From: Anaerolineae bacterium
GTDB lineage: Bacteria; Chloroflexota; Anaerolineae; Aggregatilineales; Phototrophicaceae
Assembly: GCA_019912905.1 (NCBI GenBank)
Contig: JAIOHO010000581.1
Coordinates: 1 to 7,580, forward strand
Direction of reading: 5' to 3'
DNA length: 7,580 nt
Part shown: positions 1-4,335 of the stretch, one piece after another
Numbering within the stretch: the stretch's first letter is position 1
How the letters are laid out: every line of letters starts with the position of its first letter
The notes under the pieces: generated by a model
What the model was told of the DNA's origin: nothing
The model's database searches: none
The model's input: only the letters and a program-made list of their open reading frames with translations
Position numbers and translations under genes: made by a program

Positions 1-994
1 CCGCTGCTTGAAGCTGCTGTTCCGCGAATTGGCGCAGCAGTTCGTGCAGATCATAGCGCCCATCATGGTTCACCCGAATTAGTGACTTATCGGCGAGTGC
101 AGCCAGAATGTCCAGCGATGCTCCGGCGAACTGCCCGGCAGCGCCTAGATCAAAGCCGCCGCGAAAGACCGAGAGGCGCATCAGGACATCTTGTTCGCCT
201 GCTGAGAGCAGTTTCCATGACTGCTCGAACACGGCGCGCATACTGCGATGACGCTCGGCTACATTGCGCACCGGCGTGGTCAGAAAACCGAGGCTGGACT
301 CCATGTGCTCGGCGATCTGCTGAGAGGACATGACCCGCAGCCAAGTGGCTGCCAGTTCCAGACCCAGCGGCATCCCTTCGACCTGCTGGCAAATCTGCCT
401 CACAGCTTGGGCGTTGTCGTCCAGCGAAAAGTTCACCTGCGCCTGCCGCGCGCGCTGCGTGAAAAGCTGCACGGCGCTGTAGCTTTCCAGCGGGATATTT
501 GTCCGATCATCCGGGAAGGATAATCCCTCCAGCAGCAGCACCCATTCTTCCAGCACGTTCAAACGCTCACGGGAAGTCACCAGGAATTTGATCTGTGGCG
601 CGGCTTGCAGGATGCCAGTCAGCAAATCCACCCCATCGAGCAAGTGCTCGAAGTTGTCCAACACCAGCAGCATGTGCTTCTCGCGCAGGTAATTGGTAAG
701 CTCATGCTGAATACTATTAGCGTCGTAAAGGACGATCTGGAGCGCACTGGCGATGGCAGTCGGAAGCAGGTCAGGTGAACTCAGCGGAGCGAGGGGTACA
801 AAATACACGCCGTCCCGAAAGCGAGTCTGAGAGGTTGCAGCTTGCACAGACAGCCGGGTTTTGCCGATACCGCCGGGGCCAAGCAGCGTCAGCAGCCGGC
901 AGTTGGGGTCAGCCAGCAGAGCTGTGAGTTGGGCGATTTCATGTTCTCGACCAATGAACGACGTGGGCTGGGGCGGCAAGTTGATTATTGCCAT
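1..994 (-). CDS. NB-ARC/AAA-type signalling ATPase (N-terminal part, runs off left edge)
   Basis: I translated this minus-strand frame by eye; it is open for 331 codons to the window edge. It begins MAIINLPPQP, then TSFIGRE (residues 11-17), a P-loop GPGGIGKT (39-46), a Walker B-like strand LLVLDNFEHLL (109-119, D113), a sensor-like FLVTSRERL (137-145) and the GMPLGLELAATWL motif (207-219) typical of NB-ARC/STAND ATPases. After that comes a winged-helix-like segment around LSVFRGGF and DKSLIRV (274-308). Such proteins use ATP-dependent switching to control signalling and usually carry TPR repeats or a LuxR-type DNA-binding domain further C-terminal; that part is outside the window. The start is firm: an in-frame TGA lies two codons upstream (998-1000), and GAAGGG at 1005-1010 is a plausible ribosome binding site 10 nt away. 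No effector domain precedes the ATPase. The cellular target cannot be told. Confidence 0.85.
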   Translation of the reverse strand, partial: MAIINLPPQPTSFIGREHEIAQLTALLADPNCRLLTLLGPGGIGKTRLSVQAATSQTRFRDGVYFVPLAPLSSPDLLPTAIASALQIVLYDANSIQHELTNYLREKHMLLVLDNFEHLLDGVDLLTGILQAAPQIKFLVTSRERLNVLEEWVLLLEGLSFPDDRTNIPLESYSAVQLFTQRARQAQVNFSLDDNAQAVRQICQQVEGMPLGLELAATWLRVMSSQQIAEHMESSLGFLTTPVRNVAERHRSMRAVFEQSWKLLSAGEQDVLMRLSVFRGGFDLGAAGQFAGASLDILAALADKSLIRVNHDGRYDLHELLRQFAEQQLQAA

Positions 995-1032
995 CGCTCA
1001 GCATCCCTTCTCGATGCCCAATGCGAACACAT

Positions 1033-1338
1033 CTAAAAGAACTGCACCTTTTCGATCTCGTCCTGAAGTGCGCCCAGTGGCTTCTGCGTGTAAATCTGCG
1101 TGGTGGTGACGTTGTCGTGGCCGAGGATGTTGGCAAGCCCAACGAGATCGTTGCCGGTTTTCTCAAGGTAATTATAACTAAACGTGTGCCGCAATGTGTG
1201 CGGGGTCACGCCTTCCAGCTTGGCCCAGGTCGCATATTTCCCCACGATGCGCCCGATGGCATCTTCACCAAGCGGCCCACGCTGTCCTAGAAACAGGATA
1301 CCCTTACCTGTAGGATGCTGATCCAGATAGGCTGCCAG
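1033..1338 (-). pseudogene. C-terminal fragment of a tyrosine recombinase/integrase, truncated by IS3
   Basis: About 101 codons of native sequence survive, from LAAYLDQ at the IS boundary to the TAG at 1033-1035. The C-terminal catalytic boxes of the tyrosine recombinase family (XerC/D- and phage integrase-like) are visible: TPHTLRHTF supplies the His-x-x-Arg pair, LGHDNVTTTQIY supplies the second His and the Tyr nucleophile. The core-binding domain and the first catalytic Arg box are absent. The same frame stays open leftwards into the IS element to 1491, but that part is antisense to the IS3 orfA and is not recombinase, so the longer ORF is a chimera. The missing N-terminal half is not found on the other side of the IS3 element or anywhere else in the window, so DNA was lost by rearrangement. 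The stop lies 38 bp before the start of the ATPase gene on the same strand, which may once have been cotranscribed. Confidence 0.85.
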
Positions 1339-1362
1339 TGAGCTTGCCCCCAAGTAGTGGAG
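1339..1362 (+). repeat. IS3 left terminal inverted repeat
   Basis: This 24-bp segment matches the reverse complement of 2574-2597 at 19 of 24 positions: TGAGCTT at the tip, then CCCC, then a G, then AGTGGAG. The repeat is the transposase binding and cleavage site. A TATACT box at 1378-1383 could be the -10 of an orfA promoter, but I see no convincing -35 at normal spacing. Confidence 0.75.
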
Positions 1363-1404
1363 TAAATGGCTGTCCGATATACTCGACGAAAGGGAGCAAA
1401 AGAA

Positions 1405-1701
1405 ATGGCTGGACAGAAACGAAAATATGCGGTTGCTTTCAAGCAAGAAGCCCTGCGCTTGCTGGAGGTCAGCGGCAAGAGTGTGCGTCAAATCGAAGAA
1501 GAACTGGGGATCACACCAGGTCTATTGAACAAGTGGAAACAGCGGTATCAGTTGCATCCCACGACCGGGGAAGTCACGCCGAGTGATCAGCATGATCTGG
1601 AAGCCGAAAACCGACGGTTGCGGCGTGAGCTGGCCCTGGTGCAAGCGGAGCGTGACCTGCTAAAAAAGGCCGTGAAACTGTTCGCAGCGGATGTGCCATG
1701 A
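1405..1701 (+). CDS. IS3-family transposase OrfA (HTH and leucine-zipper subunit)
   Basis: The protein has 98 residues, MAGQKRKYAVAFKQEALRLL onward. The N-terminal half is the HTH_Tnp_1 fold (KYAVAFKQEALRLLE, then SVRQIEEELGITPGLLNKWKQRY), which binds the terminal repeats. The C-terminal half is a coiled coil with leucine heptads (DLEAENRRLRRELALVQAERDLLKKAVKLF) that mediates oligomerisation. I prefer the ATG at 1405 to the in-frame ATG at 1366 because AGGGAG at 1391-1396 lies 8 nt upstream and the family normally starts near this Met. The gene overlaps orfB by the four bases ATGA (1698-1701), and a slippery heptamer near its 3' end would generate an OrfAB fusion of about 395 residues. Alone, OrfA usually acts as a regulator or repressor of transposition. 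Confidence 0.9.
   Translation: MAGQKRKYAVAFKQEALRLLEVSGKSVRQIEEELGITPGLLNKWKQRYQLHPTTGEVTPSDQHDLEAENRRLRRELALVQAERDLLKKAVKLFAADVP
1662..1668 (+). promoter_or_regulatory. Programmed -1 frameshift slippery site A_AAA_AAG
   Basis: In the orfA frame the codons read CTA AAA AAG, so the heptamer A AAA AAG is correctly phased for a simultaneous -1 slip. After the slip the orfB frame is open from 1668 through the orfB ATG at 1698 with no stop, giving one continuous OrfAB transposase. A Shine-Dalgarno-like GGAG at 1647-1650 sits 11 nt upstream, the kind of spacing known to stimulate -1 frameshifting in bacteria. This is the standard way IS3-family elements make their active transposase. I did not find an obvious downstream stem or pseudoknot by eye. 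Confidence 0.8.
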
Positions 1702-2591
1702 GCTACGCACTCATTCAGGCCGAGCGCGGGAGGCTACCGGTTGAACGAGCCTGTCACTTACTCAAGGCGTCGGCCAGCGGCTACTATGCCTGGCAGAAAC
1801 AACAAAGACAGACGGACAAGCCAAACCCGGACAATGAGTTGGTCGTCCAGATCACGCGAGTGTTCGAGGAAAGCCGTGGCACCTATGGCAGCCCGCGCGT
1901 GACCGCGGCGCTGCGCCAGCGTGGCATCGTGTGTAACCGCAAGCGGGTCGCACGATTAATGCACGCGCATCAGATGATCGCCAAGCACCGCCGCCGCCGT
2001 CGCGTCAAGACAACCGACAGTCGTCATGGTCTGCCCATCGCTCCTAACCGGCTCAACCGCCAATTCAGCGCCCAGCGACCGGATGAAAAATGGGTCGCCG
2101 ACATCACCTACATCGATACGGCTGAAGGCTGGTTGTACCTGGCCCTGGTGTTGGATGTCTTCTCACGCAAGATTGTCGGCTGGGCAATGGAAACCCACCT
2201 GGAAACAGCATTGGTGGAGCAAGCGCTGCGCATGGCCTTGGCGCAACGACAGCCTGCCTTGGGGGAACTTCTGCATCATTCTGACCGCGGCGGACAGTAT
2301 GCCAGCAAAACCTACCAGCAACTGCTGGCTGCTTTCGGCATCATCGTCTCAATGAGCCGCAGTGCTGACCCTTACGACAATGCCCTGATGGAAAGCTGTA
2401 TCGGCACCCTCAAAACCGAATGTGCGGATCATCGCTTTCCCTCGCGTCAGGTCGCCCGATCTGAACTCTTTGCCTATCTTGAAGGCTGGTACAATCGGCA
2501 GCGTTTGCATTCCGCTCTCGGCTATCTCAGTCCTGAGCAGTTTGAACATCAGTTTTTTGAGGACAAACTTTCTCTCCACTCCAAGGGGTAA
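1698..2591 (+). CDS. IS3-family transposase OrfB (DDE catalytic subunit)
   Basis: The protein has 297 residues. An HTH_21-like segment (ESRGTYGSPRVTAALRQRG, about residues 58-76) precedes an rve integrase core. The catalytic triad is complete: D135 in KWVADITYI, D196 in LLHHSDRGGQYAS, and E232 in DNALMESCIGTLKTE, giving the DD(35)E spacing of the IS3 family. WYNRQRLHSALGYLSPEQFE near the C-terminus is also characteristic. It performs strand cleavage and transfer at the element ends. Its ATG overlaps the orfA stop (ATGA), so it can be made by translational coupling, but the active enzyme is expected to be the OrfAB frameshift product. No internal stop or frameshift is seen, so the gene appears intact. 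The last codons run into the right terminal repeat. Confidence 0.93.
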   Translation: MSYALIQAERGRLPVERACHLLKASASGYYAWQKQQRQTDKPNPDNELVVQITRVFEESRGTYGSPRVTAALRQRGIVCNRKRVARLMHAHQMIAKHRRRRRVKTTDSRHGLPIAPNRLNRQFSAQRPDEKWVADITYIDTAEGWLYLALVLDVFSRKIVGWAMETHLETALVEQALRMALAQRQPALGELLHHSDRGGQYASKTYQQLLAAFGIIVSMSRSADPYDNALMESCIGTLKTECADHRFPSRQVARSELFAYLEGWYNRQRLHSALGYLSPEQFEHQFFEDKLSLHSKG

Positions 2592-2597
2592 AGCTCA
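2574..2597 (-). repeat. IS3 right terminal inverted repeat
   Basis: This is the partner of the left repeat, 19 of 24 matches. It contains the orfB stop codon (TAA at 2589-2591), so the last codons of the transposase are part of the terminal repeat. The bases just beyond it (GAGCTT, 2598-2603) complete a 13-bp palindrome centred on 2597. Confidence 0.75.
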
Positions 2598-2626
2598 GAG
2601 CTTGGATGGACAAGTTTGACGCTGCT

Positions 2627-2651
2627 CCCTGTTGGACTGGTGCCCAAAGGG
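2627..2651 (+). other. Short hairpin in the IS110 left end
   Basis: CCCT (2627-2630) pairs with AGGG (2648-2651) and TTGG (2632-2635) with CCAA (2644-2647), with one bulged G and an 8-nt loop. It ends 9 nt before the GGAGG ribosome binding site of the transposase. It could be a remnant of the bridge RNA or a translation-damping hairpin; chance is also possible. Confidence 0.3.
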
Positions 2652-2671
2652 AAGGTGATCGGAGGTGTTGC

Positions 2672-3652
2672 ATGGGATGGGAAGTCGCAATTGGAATTGA
2701 TGTATCCAAACGTACTCTGGATGTCGTGCTGCTGCGTGGTAACGATGCACTTCACGCTCAGTTCGACAATACCCCCGCTGGGTTCATTCAACTGGGAACT
2801 TGGCTGAGACGACGGCAAGCGGTTGCGATACCGGTGTGTCTGGAAGCGACTGGAGTGTATAGCGAGGCGGTCGCGGTTTTTCTGCATGAGGCCGGTTATG
2901 AGGTGAGCGTGGTTAACCCTGCTCGTACCAAAGCCTATGCCGACAGCCGGCTGAACCGACAGAAAACCGACAAAACCGACGCCCTCGTCATCGCGCAATT
3001 CTGCCAGACGCAACAACCTGCCCGCTGGCAGCCGCCCGATCCGGCTCAGCGCGAGTTGCAAGCCCTGGTTCGCCAACTGTGTGCCTTACAAGGCATGTAT
3101 CGGCAAGAACAGAATCGCTTGGAAGCTAGTCGGACCAGTGAAGCTGTGAGTACGATGTTGTGCCAGCATCTGGCCTTTCTAGAGCAGCAGATGGAGGAGA
3201 TGCAACACCTGATCCGCAACCTAATCGAGTGTCATCCTGACCTGAAACGGCAACATGACTTACTTGACACCATTCCCGGCTTAGGAGAAACCACCATCGC
3301 CACTCTCTTAGCCGAAATTCCGGATATTCGGGCTTTTGACACTGCCCCTCAATTAGCGGCTTATGCGGGTGTCACGCCACGCCATTACCGCTCAGGCACA
3401 TCGGTCCATGGTCGCACCCGCATGTCGAAACGGGGTAATGCCCTGTTGCGGGTGGCACTCTATTTCCCGGCGATGGTGGCGCTGCGACATAACCCTATCA
3501 TTCGCGCTTTTGGCGAGCGCTTGAAGGCCAGCGGTCACGCGCCCAAGAGCATCATTGGGGCTGCTATGCGGAAATTACTTCACTTGGTGTTTGGCGTTCT
3601 CAAGTCAGGTCGTCCGTTTGATCCCGCTTATTCATCACAAGTTGTTGCTTGA
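2672..3652 (+). CDS. IS110-family transposase (DEDD/Ser recombinase)
   Basis: The protein has 326 residues, beginning MGWEVAIGIDVSKRTLDVVL. I chose the ATG at 2672 over the one at 2606 because GGAGG (2661-2665) lies 6 nt upstream and the family starts just before GIDVSK. The RuvC-like DEDD domain shows D10 (IGIDVSK), E58 (CLEATG), and D100/D103 (QKTDKTDALVIAQ). A helical middle is followed by the Transposase_20 domain (about residues 196-285): LDTIPGLGETTIATLLAEI, LAAYAGVTPRHYRSG and RMSKRGNALLR. S241 in the YRSG motif is the expected nucleophile that joins DNA through a serine link, matching the position known in IS621. Such enzymes act with a bridge RNA that pairs with both donor and target. 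The frame is intact. A C-terminal copy of the same gene lies in reverse at 4208-4333. Confidence 0.93.
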   Translation: MGWEVAIGIDVSKRTLDVVLLRGNDALHAQFDNTPAGFIQLGTWLRRRQAVAIPVCLEATGVYSEAVAVFLHEAGYEVSVVNPARTKAYADSRLNRQKTDKTDALVIAQFCQTQQPARWQPPDPAQRELQALVRQLCALQGMYRQEQNRLEASRTSEAVSTMLCQHLAFLEQQMEEMQHLIRNLIECHPDLKRQHDLLDTIPGLGETTIATLLAEIPDIRAFDTAPQLAAYAGVTPRHYRSGTSVHGRTRMSKRGNALLRVALYFPAMVALRHNPIIRAFGERLKASGHAPKSIIGAAMRKLLHLVFGVLKSGRPFDPAYSSQVVA

Positions 3653-3658
3653 CTTTTT

Positions 3659-3686
3659 AGACGGTATCTGAGGTTACTTACCGTCT
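3659..3686. terminator. Hairpin AGACGGTA...TACCGTCT after the IS110 transposase
   Basis: A perfect 8-bp stem (3659-3666 with 3679-3686) encloses a 12-nt loop, starting 6 bp after the transposase stop. The upstream strand has TTTTTA just before the stem and there is no U-tract after it on the plus strand; read on the minus strand the stem is followed by CTAAAAAGTC, also not a U-tract, so a classic intrinsic terminator is doubtful. The IS110 end falls inside the loop at 3676, so one arm belongs to the element and one to the flank; the remnant at 4184-4333 has AGACAGTA and lacks the second arm. Confidence 0.35.
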
Positions 3687-3694
3687 CTGCTGCG

Positions 3695-3734
3695 CTCCAA
3701 TACTCATAGTTTTAGTTCTCTATGAGTATTGGAG
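3695..3734. promoter_or_regulatory. 15-bp perfect inverted repeat covering the antitoxin ribosome binding site
   Basis: CTCCAATACTCATAG (3695-3709) and CTATGAGTATTGGAG (3720-3734) are exact reverse complements separated by 10 nt. The right arm contains the GGAG of the ribosome binding site (3731-3735) of the AbrB-like gene that starts at 3739. The site is well placed to be the autoregulatory operator of the antitoxin, since AbrB/MazE-type antitoxins bind palindromes in their own promoters; as RNA it could also fold and hide the ribosome binding site. Both roles are inferred from position and symmetry. Confidence 0.6.
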
Positions 3735-3738
3735 GGGT

Positions 3739-4170
3739 ATGGAAGTGAAACGCACATACACCATCCAGAAAAACGGCCAGGTGACGCTGCCCGTCGAGTG
3801 GCGGGAGAAGTACTGCCTCAAGAAAGGCGACTTCATCGTCTTTAAGGGGACCGAGCAGGGCGTGCTTATCAGTACTTGCAAGGTGCTGGCGATGAAACTG
3901 CTGGACAAGATCGGGGATACCCTGAAAGAGAAGGGGATTGACCTGGACGAGTTAATCGAGAGTGGGCAGGAAATCTGCCAACAAATCTACGACGAAAAAT
4001 ATGCCCGCGACACCGAGTGGGGTCTTCTTCGATGCCAGTGTGTTGTTTGCGGCGGCGTACTCCGAGAGCGGCTACGCCTGCGACCTGATCCGGCTGGCGA
4101 TTCGAGGGCGTATTCAGGCGGTGGTGAACCAGGACGTGCTGACGGAAGTGGCCCACAATATCAATCGTAG
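3739..4170 (+). CDS. AbrB/SpoVT-domain antitoxin, probably with lost stop codon
   Basis: The N-terminal half is a clear SpoVT/AbrB swapped-hairpin DNA-binding domain: KRTYTIQKNGQVTLPVEWREKYCLKKGDFIVF at about residues 4-35, followed by a charged helical tail (LDKIGDTLKEKGIDLDELIESGQEI) of the sort that contacts a partner toxin. It begins MEVKRTYTIQ with GGAGG only 3 nt before the ATG, a short spacing. Antitoxins of this type are usually about 85-95 residues. Here the frame runs on to 143 residues, but from codon 88 the same DNA encodes the PIN toxin in another frame, and the later residues are low-complexity and look like out-of-frame translation. A Trp codon TGG at 4018-4020 is one base from TGA and sits where the natural stop would be expected, so a stop-loss is my guess. 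It would repress its own operon and neutralise the PIN toxin. Confidence 0.8.
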   Translation: MEVKRTYTIQKNGQVTLPVEWREKYCLKKGDFIVFKGTEQGVLISTCKVLAMKLLDKIGDTLKEKGIDLDELIESGQEICQQIYDEKYARDTEWGLLRCQCVVCGGVLRERLRLRPDPAGDSRAYSGGGEPGRADGSGPQYQS

Positions 4171-4186
4171 TCACAACTATGCCTAA
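4001..4186 (+). pseudogene. PIN-domain toxin, 3' truncated by the IS110 remnant
   Basis: In the +1 frame relative to the antitoxin, ATG at 4001 opens MPATPSGVFFDASVLFAAAY, a typical PIN-domain start in which the Asp of FFDAS is the first metal-binding acidic residue. It continues CDLIRLAIRGRIQAVVNQDVLTEVAHNI, where the Glu of TEV is the second acidic residue. PIN toxins are metal-dependent ribonucleases of about 130-150 residues; only about 55 are present here, and the two acidic residues expected in the C-terminal half are missing. The reading frame ends at TAA (4184-4186), the very first bases of the inverted IS110 remnant, so the insertion supplied the stop. The toxin overlaps the 3' part of the antitoxin frame, the usual coupled arrangement. 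It is very unlikely to be active. Confidence 0.8.
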
Positions 4187-4333
4187 CGTCAGATACTGTC
4201 TAAAAAGTCAAGCCACAGCTTGTGATGAGTAAGCGGGATCAAACGGACGACCTGACTTGAGGACGCCAAACACCAGAGGAAGTAATTTGCGCATAGCAGC
4301 CCCAATGATGCTCTTGGGCGCGTGACCGCTGGC
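4184..4333 (-). mobile_element. Inverted 3'-end remnant of a second IS110-family copy
   Basis: The reverse complement matches 3527-3676 without gaps at 140 of 150 positions. It encodes the last 41 transposase residues (ASGHAPKSIIGAAMRKLL onward, stop at 4208-4210) with only two amino-acid changes against the intact copy, so eight of the ten base changes are silent or beyond the stop. It is therefore a diverged relative, not a fresh duplicate of the neighbouring element. One edge (4184) is the natural element end and lies inside the PIN gene. The other edge (4333) is a break inside the transposase gene, two bases beyond the dnaE2 stop codon, showing that the rest of that copy was deleted together with whatever lay between. 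Confidence 0.88.
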
Positions 4334-4335
4334 GA

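Larger units (their letters stand above)
1339..2597 (+). mobile_element. IS3-family insertion sequence (1259 bp)
   Basis: The element is bounded by 24-bp imperfect inverted repeats beginning TGAGCTT and ending AAGCTCA, with the usual TG...CA tips, and it contains an orfA/orfB pair filling nearly all its length. The left boundary coincides exactly with the loss of homology of the tyrosine recombinase frame at 1338, which supports it. The right tip at 2597 is set by the repeat alone. Flanking triplets are CAG on the left and GAG on the right, so there is no clean target duplication; together with the missing recombinase half this points to a deletion or rearrangement after insertion. Both transposase genes are intact, so the element may still be active. 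The length and the OrfB DDE spacing fit the family. Confidence 0.85.
2598..3676 (+). mobile_element. IS110-family element, left end uncertain
   Basis: The right boundary is set by comparison with the inverted remnant at 4184-4333: the two match at 140 of 150 positions and diverge at 3676/3677. The left boundary is not visible; 2598 is simply the first base after the IS3 right tip. Only 74 bp lie before the transposase ATG and 24 bp after its stop. IS110-family members do not have terminal inverted repeats and normally carry a longer noncoding end of one to a few hundred bases that encodes the bridge RNA. The short flanks suggest that the left end has been trimmed at the IS3 junction, so this copy may be unable to move by itself although its transposase gene is whole. 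Confidence 0.65.

Noticed and set aside
82..523. Several short plus-strand frames at the left end
   Set aside because: They are antisense to the NB-ARC ATPase, whose motifs are clear in the minus strand; none shows a domain or ribosome binding site.
1..1338. NB-ARC ATPase plus tyrosine recombinase as a new defence system
   Set aside because: NB-ARC ATPases of this kind are common regulators, the recombinase is a truncated relic, and no effector or sensor domain is visible; the C-terminal part of the ATPase would have to be seen first.
1339..1491. N-terminal extension of the tyrosine recombinase frame into the IS3 element
   Set aside because: It is antisense to orfA and shows no recombinase similarity; the frame is open by chance, so the recombinase is annotated only to 1338.
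2549..3076. A 175-codon minus-strand frame across the IS3/IS110 junction
   Set aside because: It is antisense to the well-supported IS110 transposase and crosses two element boundaries; no domain is visible.
3649..3678. Possible promoter TTGACT (3649-3654) with GTTACT 18 nt downstream for the antitoxin operon
   Set aside because: The -35 is good but the -10 candidate matches the consensus at only three of six positions and overlaps the IS110 stop codon region; too weak to annotate.
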